A stretch of DNA of 64,000 nucleotides from Microbacterium sp. RU1D (GCF_900156435.1 NZ_FTPQ01000001.1:1-64000); one strand, 5' to 3'; numbered from the stretch's first letter, positions 24,774 to 33,969 are shown. Made by a program: numbers and translations. The notes: generated by a model from the sequence alone, not told the origin.

Positions 24774-26300
24774 ATGACCCCCCTGATCCTTGCGGCTGAG
24801 GCCGAAGAGTACGCGGTGGCCTACACGCCCGCCGATGGTGTGCTCGTCGCCCTCGGCTTCCTCATGGTGCTGTCGTTCATGGCGCTGATCATGACGCGGC
24901 GCATGACCCCGATGGTCGCCCTCATCATCGTGCCGACCGTTTTCGGCCTCATCGCCGGCGCGGGTTTCGGCCTCGGCGACATGGTGATCGACGCGATCGG
25001 CAAGATGGCGCCGACCGCCGCCCTGCTGCTGTTCGCCATCATGTACTTCGGCATCATGATCGACGTGGGGCTCTTCGATCCCCTGATCCGCGTGATCACG
25101 CGTTTCCTGGGCGATGACCCGGCCAAGATCGTGCTCGGTACGGCGATCCTCGCCGGCGCGGTGTCGCTCGACGGCGACGGCTCGACCACCTTCATCATCA
25201 CGACCTCGGCGATGCTCCCCCTCTACCTGCGCTTGGGTATGAGCCCCGTCGTGCTGACGTGCGTCGCGGGTCTGATGAACGGCACGCTCAACATCGTCCC
25301 GTGGGGCGGCCCCACCGTGCGCGCCGCGACGGCGCTGGGCCTTCAGCCCACCGACGTCTTCGTGCCGATGGTGCCCTCGCTCCTCGCGGGCCTGGTCGTC
25401 GCCCTCGCCTTCGCGTGGTTCCTCGGTCTGTCCGAGCGCAAGCGTCTCGCCGGTTCCGTCGACACCTCCAAGATCGACGGACCCGGGGGCTTCGGTCGCC
25501 TCGGCGCTCCGAAGATCTTCCGCGGCGCGGAGCACAAGCCCGGCGCCCTCGCCTCGCTGCGCACCGGCAACATCGTCACCGTCCGCGGCGGCCAGGGTGC
25601 CGTCGCCGCCCCGCAGCTGGTCGAGGCCGCCGACACCGCGATGGCCGACACCATGCTCGACCCGAACCGCGCGACGCTCCGACCCAAGCTCATCTGGTTC
25701 AACCTCGCCCTCACCGTCGCCGTGATGGTGCTGCTGGTGATGGACATCTTCCCGCTCGCCTTCGTCTTCATGGTCGGTGCCGCCCTGGCCCTCATCGTGA
25801 ACTTCCCGAAGCTCCGCTCGCAGGCCGACGAGATCGTCGCCCACGCGCCCAGCATCGTCGGCGTCGTCTCGATGGTGCTCGCCGCGGGTGTGCTCGTCGG
25901 CGTGCTCAACGGCACGGGCATGGTCACCGCCATGGCGTCGTGGATCACCGAGGTCATCCCCTCATCGATGGGGCCGTTCCTGGCCGTCATCACGGGTGTG
26001 CTGTCGATCCCGTTCACGTTCTTCATGTCGAACGACGCGTTCTACTTCGGCATCCTCCCGGTTCTCGCCGAGAGCGCGGCGAACTACGGCATCGCCCCGG
26101 TCGAGATGGCCCGCGCCTCGATCACCGGCCAGCCCGTGCACCTGCAGAGCCCGCTGGTGCCGGCCATCCTGCTGCTCGTCTCGCTCGCCGGCGTCAACCT
26201 CGGCGACCACCACAAGAAGGTGCTGTGGCGCGCGACGATCGTCTCGCTCGTGATGCTCGCCGTCGGCGTGCTCGTCGGCGCGGTGCCGCTGCTCGGCTGA
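24774..26300 (+). CDS. CitMHS-family citrate/divalent-cation transporter
   Basis: 508-aa membrane protein with about twelve hydrophobic helices. Family segments include MTRRMTPMVALIIVPTVFGLIAG near the N-terminus, GVMIDVGLFDPLI-like FGIMIDVGLFDPLIR, AGAVSLDGDGSTTFIITTSAMLPLY, GLMNGTLNIVPWGGPTVRAATAL, and later FMSNDAFYFGILPVL. This matches CitM/CitH, which import citrate complexed with Mg2+ or Ca2+. A central hydrophilic loop of about 70 residues (SERKRLAGSVD to RPKLIW) joins the halves. The ATG at 24774 has the ribosome site GAAGGAG. It is divergent from the CitA/CitB-type pair, whose target it probably is, and is followed by a hairpin terminator. Confidence 0.92.
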   Translation: MTPLILAAEAEEYAVAYTPADGVLVALGFLMVLSFMALIMTRRMTPMVALIIVPTVFGLIAGAGFGLGDMVIDAIGKMAPTAALLLFAIMYFGIMIDVGLFDPLIRVITRFLGDDPAKIVLGTAILAGAVSLDGDGSTTFIITTSAMLPLYLRLGMSPVVLTCVAGLMNGTLNIVPWGGPTVRAATALGLQPTDVFVPMVPSLLAGLVVALAFAWFLGLSERKRLAGSVDTSKIDGPGGFGRLGAPKIFRGAEHKPGALASLRTGNIVTVRGGQGAVAAPQLVEAADTAMADTMLDPNRATLRPKLIWFNLALTVAVMVLLVMDIFPLAFVFMVGAALALIVNFPKLRSQADEIVAHAPSIVGVVSMVLAAGVLVGVLNGTGMVTAMASWITEVIPSSMGPFLAVITGVLSIPFTFFMSNDAFYFGILPVLAESAANYGIAPVEMARASITGQPVHLQSPLVPAILLLVSLAGVNLGDHHKKVLWRATIVSLVMLAVGVLVGAVPLLG

Positions 26301-26313
26301 TCCGCGGGCGAAG

Positions 26314-26346
26314 AAGGGCCCGGATGCCACGGCATTCGGGCCTTTC
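26314..26346 (+). terminator. Rho-independent terminator of the CitMHS gene
   Basis: AAGGGCCCGGATGCC (26314-26328) and GGCATTCGGGCCTTT (26331-26345) form a stem of 14 or so pairs, with one mismatch and a very short loop, 13 bases after the stop codon. The TTT run is short, as often in high-GC actinobacteria. Confidence 0.7.
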
Positions 26347-26389
26347 CGCGTGCGGCGATCGCCCCACGAGACCTTGCGGGTCTCGGGCG

Positions 26390-27406
26390 TCAGGGACGCT
26401 TCGGCGCGGAATCCCGCACGACGAGGCGGGTGGGCAGCGGCGTGCTCTCGCTGACGGTGTCGGGTTCCTCGACCATCAACAGCACCTTCTGCATGAGGAT
26501 CTCGCCGAGGGCGGCGAAGTCCTGCCGCACCGTCGACAGTGAGGGGTACACGAACGACGCCTCCGGGATGTCGTCGAATCCGACGATGCCGATGTCCTCC
26601 GGAACCCTCAGCCCCCGCTCGCGCAGAGCCGACAGGACGCCGATCGACATCTGATCGTTCGCGACGAAGATGCCCTCGCCGGGGGCGAGATCGGTCTCCG
26701 TCGCGATCCGGTAGCCGCTCGCCGCCGTCCAGTCGCCGTACAGGGGCGGAGTCGACTGGGCACGCGCCGTGGCGATCTCCTCACGCCATCCCCGCAGACG
26801 TTCCACCGCGTCCGGGTTGCGGGCCGGGCCGGCGATGTGGCGTACGGTCTCGTACCCCGACTCCAGCAGGTGGCGCACGGCCGCTCGCGCACCGCGGTAC
26901 TGATCGATGGCGACGAGCCGCGGGTGGGGCCGCGGGGTCGCCGCGGCAGCGACCACGGGCACGTCGAGCTCGAGCGCCTGGACGGCGGCGAGCACCTCCG
27001 CGTCGACGATGATGAGCACGATCGCATCCACCCGCTGTTTGAGCAGACCGTCGATCGCCACTCGCACCTCGCCCACGTCTGTCTGGGCCGAGCTGATGGC
27101 ATCCACGTTGTAGCGGGCCGCGCGGGCGGCGAAGTTGAAGTTCATCGCGATCGACGAGGGCCCGTAATCGACCGTGCCCGGGGTGACCAGCCCGATCGTG
27201 CGGGTGCGCCGCGTGACGAGGGCGCGTGCGGCGGGCGACGGGCTGTAGCGCAGCTGGGCGATGGCCTGCTCGACGCGCGCCCGGGTCGCCGGGCGGACGT
27301 TCGGCATGTTGTTGAGCACCCGCGACACCGTCTGATGGGACACCCCGGCCAAGCGGGCGACGTCGAAGATGTTGGCGGTGCGGGAGGAGGCCTTGTCGTC
27401 AGCCAC
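26390..27406 (-). CDS. LacI-family transcriptional regulator
   Basis: 338 aa. The N-terminal HTH reads IFDVARLAGVSHQTVSRVLNNMPNVRPATRARVEQAI, a textbook LacI recognition helix. The effector domain contains TIGLVTPGTVDYGPSS, LLKQRVDAIVLIIVDAE, LVAIDQYRGARAAVRHLLESG, GIFVANDQMSIGVLSAL and IGIVGFDDIPEASFVYPSLSTVRQD. The GTG at 27406 lies within the final codons of the upstream ATPase gene (8-bp overlap), so the regulator is the last gene of the importer operon it presumably represses. The likely target is TGTTAGCGCTCACA at 33795-33808 in the operon promoter. Confidence 0.9.
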   Translation of the reverse strand: MADDKASSRTANIFDVARLAGVSHQTVSRVLNNMPNVRPATRARVEQAIAQLRYSPSPAARALVTRRTRTIGLVTPGTVDYGPSSIAMNFNFAARAARYNVDAISSAQTDVGEVRVAIDGLLKQRVDAIVLIIVDAEVLAAVQALELDVPVVAAAATPRPHPRLVAIDQYRGARAAVRHLLESGYETVRHIAGPARNPDAVERLRGWREEIATARAQSTPPLYGDWTAASGYRIATETDLAPGEGIFVANDQMSIGVLSALRERGLRVPEDIGIVGFDDIPEASFVYPSLSTVRQDFAALGEILMQKVLLMVEEPDTVSESTPLPTRLVVRDSAPKRP

Positions 27407-28943
27407 CGCCGCCGCCTTCCGGGGTGGTGTGGCCCGCGACCAGCGCGAGGAGGGCGTCGGAGGTCAGACCCACGGCCGGGACGATCTGGGCGAGCACTCC
27501 GTCACGCATGACGGCGACGAGATGGGCCACCCGCAGCACTTCGTCGAGTTCGGCCGAGATGTAGACGATCGACAGGCCGTTGTCGCTGAGCTCGCCCACC
27601 AGCCGTTGGATCTCGGCCTTCGCGCCCACGTCGATGCCGCGGGTGGGTTCGTCGAGCACGATCAGGCGCGGCGAGAGCGCGAGCAGACGCGCGAGGAGCA
27701 CCTTCTGCTGGTTGCCGCCCGACAGCGTCGCGACGGGACGATCGATGTCGGCGGGCCGGATGTGCAGCGCCTCGACCCAGCTCGTCGCGAGCTCCCGGCG
27801 ACGCGCCGTGCTCAGGCGGTGGAAGATCCCCCGCTGCGCCTGCAGAGCCAGCGTGATGTTGTCGAGCACGCTGAGATCGCCGATGATGCCCTCGGTCCGC
27901 CGGTTCTCCGACGAGTAGGCCACACGGCGGCGGATCGCCTCGCGGGGGCTGGCCAGGCGCGCGACCTCGCCGTCGATCGCCACGTCGCCGGTGTCGGGAC
28001 GATCGACGCCGGTGAGCGAGCGGGCCAGTTCGCTGCGACCGGAGCCGAGGAGTCCCGCGACGCCGATCACCTCACCCTCGGCGATGTCGAGATCGGCCTC
28101 GCGCAGTCGCGGCCCGGATGCCAGTCCCCGCGCGCTCAGGACGCTCGGTCCCTCCGCGGGCTCGACGAGTCGCTGCCCGAGCGGGGCGAGGGCGTCGGCG
28201 GCGGCACCGAGCATCTTCTCCACGAGGTCGATGCGCAGCAACTCCTTGGTGCCGTACTCGCCGACCAGGCGTCCCCCGCGGAGCACGGTCACGCGATCGC
28301 AGATCTCGTAGACCTGGTCGAGGAAGTGCGAGACGAAGACGATCGCGATGCCCTGCGCCTTGAGGTCTCGGATGACGCGGAACAGCTCGGCCACCTCGTC
28401 GGCATCCAAGCTCGAGGTCGGTTCGTCGAGCACGAGGACCTTGACCTCGGTCGAGACGGCGCGCGCGATCGCGACGAGCTGCTGCACCGCCAACGGATGC
28501 GACGACAGCACCGACGCGGGGTCGACGTCGACGCCGAGGGCCGCGAGCGCCGTGTCGGCGCGCACGCGCATCTCGCGGTGGTCGATGACGCCGAAGTGCC
28601 GGGGTTCGCGCCCGAGCGAGATGTTCTCGGCCACGGTGAGATTGGGCAGGAGGTCGATCTCCTGGTACACCGTCGAAATGCCCCGCGCCTGCGCGTCGGC
28701 GGGTGAGGAGAAGCGCACCGGTCGACCGTCGAGAAGGATGTCGCCGTCATCGAGGCGCAGCGCGCCGGTGATCGCCTTGATGAGCGTCGACTTGCCCGCG
28801 CCGTTCTCGCCCATGAGCGAGTGCACCTCACCCGGCCGCAGCCGGAAATCGACGTCGGCGAGCGCTGTCTCGACGCCGAAACGCACCGTCGCTCCGCGCA
28901 CCTCGAGGAGGGGCGGAGCGACGGCGGACATGGGCTCCATCAT
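27399..28943 (-). CDS. Sugar ABC transporter ATPase, second copy in operon (RbsA/MglA-type)
   Basis: 514-aa double-domain ATPase. Domain 1 has Walker A GENGAGKST, a Q-loop in YQEIDLL, SHPLAVQQLVAIARA as the signature region, and Walker B VLVLDEPTSSLD. Domain 2 has a degenerate Walker A (GLLGSGRSEL), signature LSGGNQQKVLLARLL and Walker B LIVLDEPTRGID, the usual asymmetry of RbsA-type proteins. It resembles the other ATPase at 31043-32617 throughout. The start is uncertain between the ATG at 28943 and one at 28931 preceded by GGAG. A second complete RbsA-type ATPase in one importer operon is unusual; it may be a duplicate serving alternative permeases. Confidence 0.9.
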   Translation of the reverse strand: MMEPMSAVAPPLLEVRGATVRFGVETALADVDFRLRPGEVHSLMGENGAGKSTLIKAITGALRLDDGDILLDGRPVRFSSPADAQARGISTVYQEIDLLPNLTVAENISLGREPRHFGVIDHREMRVRADTALAALGVDVDPASVLSSHPLAVQQLVAIARAVSTEVKVLVLDEPTSSLDADEVAELFRVIRDLKAQGIAIVFVSHFLDQVYEICDRVTVLRGGRLVGEYGTKELLRIDLVEKMLGAAADALAPLGQRLVEPAEGPSVLSARGLASGPRLREADLDIAEGEVIGVAGLLGSGRSELARSLTGVDRPDTGDVAIDGEVARLASPREAIRRRVAYSSENRRTEGIIGDLSVLDNITLALQAQRGIFHRLSTARRRELATSWVEALHIRPADIDRPVATLSGGNQQKVLLARLLALSPRLIVLDEPTRGIDVGAKAEIQRLVGELSDNGLSIVYISAELDEVLRVAHLVAVMRDGVLAQIVPAVGLTSDALLALVAGHTTPEGGGGG

Positions 28944-28983
28944 GCCCGCGCCCGAGCGGGAGTGCGAACGCGGCGAGAGCGTG

Positions 28984-30003
28984 TCACCGCCGCAGGGCCG
29001 AGCGCGAGACGATCACGCGCTGGACCACGACGAACAGCAGCAGCAGCGCGCCGACGGTGATGCGCGTCCACGACTGCTCGGCGCCCGAGAAGGAGATGAT
29101 CGTGCGGATCAGGCCGTACACGAACACCCCGATCATCGAGCCGATCACGAATCCGCTGCCGCCCGTCAGAAGCGTCCCGCCGATGACCACCGCGGCGATC
29201 GTGTCGAGCTCGGTACCGACGCCGTTCAAGGGGTAGCCCGCACCCGAATAAGCGGTCAGCACGATGCCCGCGAGACCGGCGCACACCCCGCTGATGACGT
29301 AGACCGACAGCTTCGCGCGCACGACCGGGAGCCCCATCAGACGGGCCGAATGCTCGTTGCCTCCGACGGCGTACACGGTGCGTCCGAACCGGGTGTAGCG
29401 CAGCACGAAGGCCGCGAGCGCGACGGTGAGCAGCGCGATCACCCCCGTCGGCGTGATGTACCAGCCCGCGAACGAGAAGCGAGTGGACTGCAGCCACAGC
29501 AGCCCCTCGTTGTCGACCTTGATCGACTCCAGGCTCACCACGAAGGCGAGACCGCGGGCGAGGAACATGCCGATGAGGGAGGCGATGAAGGGTTGGACGT
29601 CGAAGAACTGCACGAGGACCCCGATGAGCAGCCCGATGGCGGCGCCGATGAGGATCATCGCAGGCAGGGTGACCGCGACCGGGACGCCGTCGGACAGCAT
29701 CTTCGCGCACAGGATGCCGGTGAAGGCCATGACCGCCCCGACGGAGAGGTCGATGCCGCCGGTCAGGATGACGAAGGTCATGCCGACCGCCAGCACCAGC
29801 AGATAGGCGTTGTCGAGGAGGATCGACGACAGGATGCGGGGCAGCTGGAAGTTCGGGAACCACCACATCGCGCCCGCGATCATGACGACGAGGATGACGA
29901 CCGCCGCGAACACCGGGACCCACGAGACGTGGCGGCTGAGGAAGCGGCGGTACGGGCTCGCGGGCACGGTGGCCACGCGGCGCTCTTCGGTGAGAGTGGC
30001 CAT
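28984..30003 (-). CDS. yjfF: Sugar ABC transporter permease, YjfF-like (CUT2)
   Basis: 339-aa membrane protein with eight to ten hydrophobic helices. The central region LLVLAVGMTFVILTGGIDLSVGAVMAFTGIL and later FGRTVYAVGGNEHSARLMGLPV are the hallmark motifs of CUT2 permeases (RbsC/YjfF/YtfT). The ATG at 30003 shares a base with the stop of the first permease (TGATG), so the two are coupled and probably form a heterodimeric channel. The order binding protein - ATPase - permease - permease matches ytfQ-ytfR-ytfT-yjfF of Escherichia coli, the galactofuranose importer. Confidence 0.88.
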   Translation of the reverse strand: MATLTEERRVATVPASPYRRFLSRHVSWVPVFAAVVILVVMIAGAMWWFPNFQLPRILSSILLDNAYLLVLAVGMTFVILTGGIDLSVGAVMAFTGILCAKMLSDGVPVAVTLPAMILIGAAIGLLIGVLVQFFDVQPFIASLIGMFLARGLAFVVSLESIKVDNEGLLWLQSTRFSFAGWYITPTGVIALLTVALAAFVLRYTRFGRTVYAVGGNEHSARLMGLPVVRAKLSVYVISGVCAGLAGIVLTAYSGAGYPLNGVGTELDTIAAVVIGGTLLTGGSGFVIGSMIGVFVYGLIRTIISFSGAEQSWTRITVGALLLLFVVVQRVIVSRSALRR

Positions 30004-31046
30004 CAGGACAGCACCTTCGCATCGGCACGACGGGACAGGGGGCGGACGGCGCTGCGGCCGGCCGTGTGGAAGAACGCCCGGAAGCGTCGCGATTGCAGCA
30101 GGACGACCACGAGAACGGCCGCGGCCATGAACACCGGGCTGACCGCGGGCGGGACACCGAGGAAGGTGATGGTGCTCTTGAGCGTCTGGATGGTGAAGAC
30201 GCCGACGACCGTGCCCGCGATGCTGAACTTCCCACCCGCGAGCGAGGTGCCTCCGAGGACCACCGCGAGGATGGCATCCAGCTCGATGTAGAGGCCGGCC
30301 GCGTTCGCATCGGCGGCCATGATGTTCGAGCTGTACAGGATGCCGGCCATCCCGGCGAGCGCGCCGCTGGCGATGTAGGCGCCCCAGATGATCCCGCGCG
30401 AGCGGACCCCCGCGAGACGGCTGGCCTCGGGGTTGATGCCCACCGCCTCGGTGAGCATGCCCAGGGCGGTGCGCCGTTCCAGGACGCCGACCACGATCAC
30501 GGCCGCGAGGGCCACGAAGAACGCGAAGGGCAGTCCCAGCACGTACCCGCCGGCGATGAACTTGTAGGGGTCGCTGTTGATCGTGGTGATGAACCCGCCC
30601 GTGATGAGCAGAGCGACGCCGCGGCCGGCGAGCATCAGCACGAGCGTGGCGATGATGGGTTGGATGCCGAGCACCGACACCAGGAAGCCGTTCCACACGC
30701 CGAGCAGCAGCGCGACGCCGACGGCGGCGGCGATCGCGGTGAAGACGACCCCGAGGTTGCCCGAGTCGGGGGCGGCCTCGATGATCGTCAGCGCGACCGC
30801 TCCGGAGACGGCCATGATCGCGCCCACCGAGAGGTCGATGCCCCGGGTGGCGATCACGAGCGTCATGCCGAGGGCGACCAGCATCAGCGGCGCACTGTTG
30901 CGCAGGATGTCGATGAGCGAACCGTAGAACTGCCCGTTCTGCACGGTGATGCTGAGGAAGGACGGCCGCGAGATCGTGTTGATCGCGATGAGGGCGATGA
31001 GCGCCGCGATCGGCCACACGAGGCGGTGAGTGAGGAATCTCTTCAT
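30003..31046 (-). CDS. ytfT: Sugar ABC transporter permease, YtfT-like (CUT2)
   Basis: 347-aa membrane protein of the CUT2 family. Key segments are NSAPLMLVALGMTLVIATRGIDLSVGAIMAVSGAV and RRTALGMLTEAVGINPEASRLAGV, with IELDAILAVVLGGTSLAGGKFSIAGTVVGVF near the C-terminus. The ATG at 31046 overlaps the ATPase stop by four bases. It is the first of two adjacent permeases, as in the Ytf system. The C-terminal 30 residues (FFHTAGRSAVRPLSRRADAK) are basic and cytoplasmic. Confidence 0.88.
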   Translation of the reverse strand: MKRFLTHRLVWPIAALIALIAINTISRPSFLSITVQNGQFYGSLIDILRNSAPLMLVALGMTLVIATRGIDLSVGAIMAVSGAVALTIIEAAPDSGNLGVVFTAIAAAVGVALLLGVWNGFLVSVLGIQPIIATLVLMLAGRGVALLITGGFITTINSDPYKFIAGGYVLGLPFAFFVALAAVIVVGVLERRTALGMLTEAVGINPEASRLAGVRSRGIIWGAYIASGALAGMAGILYSSNIMAADANAAGLYIELDAILAVVLGGTSLAGGKFSIAGTVVGVFTIQTLKSTITFLGVPPAVSPVFMAAAVLVVVLLQSRRFRAFFHTAGRSAVRPLSRRADAKVLS

Positions 31047-32617
31047 GCGATCTTCTCCCGGTCGGACGACGATGTCTCGGGGACGGTGACGGGCAGCCCA
31101 TCGGGCTGTCCGTCGGCGATGTAGGCCACCAGGCCGTCGAGGTCGACGTCGCGGGTGGCGAGCTCGCCGATCTTACGACGGTCGCGCAGGACGGCCACGC
31201 GCTGCGCGATGCGCAGCACCTCCTCGAGCTCCGAGGAGATGAAGACGACGGCGAGCCCCTTCTCGGCCAGCTCGGCGACCTTGCGCTGGATGTCGGCCTT
31301 CGCGCCGACGTCGATGCCGCGGGTCGGTTCGTCGAGCACCAGCAGTTCGGGCGCGGTGGCCAGCCAGCGAGCGAGCAGCACCTTCTGCTGATTGCCGCCG
31401 GAGAGGTTGCGGATGAGCGCGTCGGGATTCGCCGGGCGCACCCCGAGGGCGGTGATGTACTCGTCGACGATGGCCTGCTTCTCGGCCGCCCCCATCCGGC
31501 GCAGCGGCCCGCGCCGCGCTTGGACGCCGAGGATGATGTTCTCGGCCACGGTGAGGTCGCCCACGATCCCCTCGGCGCGGCGGTCCTCCGATGAGAACGC
31601 GATGCCCCGATCGAGGGCATGACGGGGCGAGCCGGTCCGCGCGGGCGTCCCGTCGACCTCGATCGCGCCCTCGTCGGCGCGGTCGGCGCCGGAGAGCAGG
31701 CGCGCCAATTCCGTCCGCCCGGAGCCCAGGAGTCCCGCGAGCCCGACGATCTCGCCCCCGAACACCTCGAGGTCGACGGGCTCGAGGGCGTTCTTGCGGC
31801 CGAGGCCGCTCGCCCGGAGCACGGGGGTTCCCGAGCGGTCGATCGGGCGATCGGCGCTCGCCGAGATGGCATCCAGTTCGCCGAGTTCGCGGCCGATCAT
31901 CTTCGCCACGAGCTGCTCGCGCCCGAGCTCGGCGACGGGGTACTCCCCCACGAGCGTGCCGTTGCGCAGCACGGTCAGCCGGTCGGAGATCTCGTAGATC
32001 TGGTCGAGGAAATGCGACACGAAAAGGATCGCGACGCCGCGGTCGCGCAGGTCGCGGATCACCCCGAAGAGCTGCTCCACCTCGCCGCGGTCGAGACTCG
32101 AGGTCGGTTCGTCCAGCACGAGCACCTTGGTGTCGACCACCATGGCCCTGCTGATCGCGACGAGCTGCTGCACGGCGATGGAGTGACTGGCCAGGATCGA
32201 CCGGGTGTCGATGTACACCCCGAGTCCGGCCAGGTGGGTCGCGGCGGCGGCGTGGGTCGCCCGCCAGTCGACGACGCCCGCGCGTCGCACCTCCTCGCCG
32301 AGCATCACGTTCTCGCCGACGGTGAGGTTCTGGCAGAGGTTCACCTCTTGATAGACGGTCGCGATCCCCGCGGCCTGCGCGTCGGCGGTCGAGCGAAAGA
32401 GCCGCTCGTCGCCGTCGACGCGGATGCTTCCCTCGTCGATGCCGTAGACACCGGTGAGGGCCTTGATGAGGGTGGATTTGCCGGCGCCGTTCTCTCCCAT
32501 GAGGGAGTGCACCTCGCCCGGGTAGAGGGTGAAATCGACGCCGTCGAGCGCCTTCACACCGGGGAACTGGATGCTGATGCCGCGCATGGCCACGACGGCG
32601 GCACGTTCGCTTGTCAT
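31043..32617 (-). CDS. ytfR: Sugar ABC transporter ATPase, YtfR-like
   Basis: 524-aa double-domain ATPase. Domain 1: Walker A GENGAGKST, Q-loop YQEVNLCQNLTVGENVMLG, Walker B VLVLDEPTSSLD. Domain 2: degenerate P-loop GLLGSGRTEL, signature LSGGNQQKVLLARWL and Walker B LLVLDEPTRGIDVGAK. The YQEVNLCQNLTVGENV segment matches the E. coli YtfR style closely. I chose the ATG at 32617; the frame is open further upstream but without a good ribosome site. It lies between the binding protein (122-bp gap) and the first permease and energises the importer. Confidence 0.9.
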   Translation of the reverse strand: MTSERAAVVAMRGISIQFPGVKALDGVDFTLYPGEVHSLMGENGAGKSTLIKALTGVYGIDEGSIRVDGDERLFRSTADAQAAGIATVYQEVNLCQNLTVGENVMLGEEVRRAGVVDWRATHAAAATHLAGLGVYIDTRSILASHSIAVQQLVAISRAMVVDTKVLVLDEPTSSLDRGEVEQLFGVIRDLRDRGVAILFVSHFLDQIYEISDRLTVLRNGTLVGEYPVAELGREQLVAKMIGRELGELDAISASADRPIDRSGTPVLRASGLGRKNALEPVDLEVFGGEIVGLAGLLGSGRTELARLLSGADRADEGAIEVDGTPARTGSPRHALDRGIAFSSEDRRAEGIVGDLTVAENIILGVQARRGPLRRMGAAEKQAIVDEYITALGVRPANPDALIRNLSGGNQQKVLLARWLATAPELLVLDEPTRGIDVGAKADIQRKVAELAEKGLAVVFISSELEEVLRIAQRVAVLRDRRKIGELATRDVDLDGLVAYIADGQPDGLPVTVPETSSSDREKIA

Positions 32618-32739
32618 GCTGGATCGCTTTCTGAGGATCGGTGGGCGTGCGGGGCCGTTGGAGCGGCCCCGCACGCGGGGAGGGTTCTGCACCGAGTGGC
32701 CCGGCCGACGAGGGGAGTCGACGGCGCCGGGGCCGGCGA

Positions 32740-33720
32740 TCAGTAGGGGCGGCTGTCGAGGACCTTCTTGGCCTGCTCCTGGTCGAAGGCCTGGTCTTCG
32801 ACGATGTAGCTCTTGTCGACGGACTCACCGGCGACGACCTTCTTGACGACCTCGGCCGTCTTCTCGCCCAGCAGCGGGTTGCACTCGACGATGTAGTTGA
32901 ATTCGCCCTTGGACAGAGCGGTCATGCCGTCTTTGACCGCGTCGATGGTGACGATCTTGATGTCGGTGCCGGGCGTGAGACCCGCCGCCTTGATCGCCTC
33001 GAGCGCGCCGAGACCCATGTCGTCGTTGTGGGCGAAGAGCAGGTTGATCTGCGAGCCGTACTTCTGCAGGAAGCCCTCCATGACGGTCTTGCCCTCAGCC
33101 CGAGTGAAGTTGCCCGTCTGCGAGTCGAGGACCTTAATGTCGGTGCCCTCGATCGCCGAGTCGAAGCCGGAGGCGCGGTCCGTCGCGGCGGAGGACCCGG
33201 TCGTCCCCTCGAGCACGACCATGTTGGTCGGCGTCGAACCGAAGTTCTCGGCGACCCACGTGCCCGCGGTCTCTCCCTCCTTCGTGAAGTCGAGGCCGAT
33301 CCAGCTCGCGTAGAGGTCTTCGGATGCCGACACCGTGCGGTCTTCGAGGATCACGGGGATGTTGGCATCCTTCGCCTCCTTCAGCACGTCGTCCCAGCCG
33401 TCGGTGACGATGGGAGCGAGCACGATCGCGTCGACGCCCTGGTTGATGAAGCTGCGGACCGCGGCGATCTGCGCCTCGGGCTTGTTGTCGGCGGCGTTGA
33501 AGATGAGGTTGAAACCGTTGGCCTCGCTGAACGCCTCCTTCATCGACTCGGTGTTGGCGCTGCGCCACCCGCTCTCCGACCCGGTCTGTGCGAAGCCGAC
33601 CGTGATGACTCCGTCGCCACCGCCGCCGGCTGCCCCGCCGCCACCGCCGGCGCAGCCGGTCGCCGTGAATGCGATCGCTCCGACGAGCGCGAGCCCGGTG
33701 ATGATCTTGTTCGCCTTCAT
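32740..33720 (-). CDS. ytfQ: Galactofuranose-type sugar-binding lipoprotein, YtfQ-like
   Basis: 326-aa solute-binding protein. The signal peptide ends in TATGC with the lipidated cysteine at residue 23, followed by a long glycine linker. The mature part shows the YtfQ pattern strongly: VGFAQTGSESGWRSANTE, AAVRSFINQGVDAIVLAPIVTDGW, VLKEAKDANIPVILEDR, LFAHNDDMGLGALEAIKAAGLTPG. E. coli YtfQ binds galactofuranose, and the close motif match is from recalled family sequence. The ATG at 33720 has the strong ribosome site GAGGAGG. First gene of a six-gene operon ending with its LacI regulator. Confidence 0.9.
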   Translation of the reverse strand: MKANKIITGLALVGAIAFTATGCAGGGGGAAGGGGDGVITVGFAQTGSESGWRSANTESMKEAFSEANGFNLIFNAADNKPEAQIAAVRSFINQGVDAIVLAPIVTDGWDDVLKEAKDANIPVILEDRTVSASEDLYASWIGLDFTKEGETAGTWVAENFGSTPTNMVVLEGTTGSSAATDRASGFDSAIEGTDIKVLDSQTGNFTRAEGKTVMEGFLQKYGSQINLLFAHNDDMGLGALEAIKAAGLTPGTDIKIVTIDAVKDGMTALSKGEFNYIVECNPLLGEKTAEVVKKVVAGESVDKSYIVEDQAFDQEQAKKVLDSRPY

Positions 33721-33794
33721 GATGAAACCTCCTCGTTTCGCCGGCTCCGATGCCGGTTCATGTGATGCAGCCCCTCGGGTGAGCCGTGTGGGAA

Positions 33795-33824
33795 TGTTAG
33801 CGCTCACACAACCGTCGTTGTCAA
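33795..33824 (-). promoter_or_regulatory. Promoter with overlapping LacI-type operator for the ytf-like operon
   Basis: On the minus strand the -35 box is TTGACA (33819-33824). The downstream sequence TGTGAGCGCTAACA (33795-33808) is a near-symmetric LacI-family operator with the typical central GCGC. It covers the position where a -10 element (GCTAAC, or TAACAT at a wider spacing) must lie. Repressor bound here would occlude RNA polymerase. The LacI protein encoded at the end of the same operon is the obvious candidate. Confidence 0.68.
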
Positions 33825-33955
33825 GCAATCCGGACCGCTCGGAGATCACGGATCGGTAAATGTGAAGCCTCACACTCATGGCTCACGGTTCCGGTTGGTC
33901 GGATCGAGCGTTTCCTCGTATTGCACCCGACGGCGCCGGCGCCCCCGCGAACGCC

Positions 33956-33969
33956 TACCGTCGTAGGTA
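33956..33969 (+). promoter_or_regulatory. Leaderless promoter of the flavin reductase gene
   Basis: TACCGT at 33956-33961 fits a -10 element (TAnnnT), and the ATG at 33969 comes seven bases later. No ribosome-binding site is present, consistent with transcription beginning at the start codon. Confidence 0.45.
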
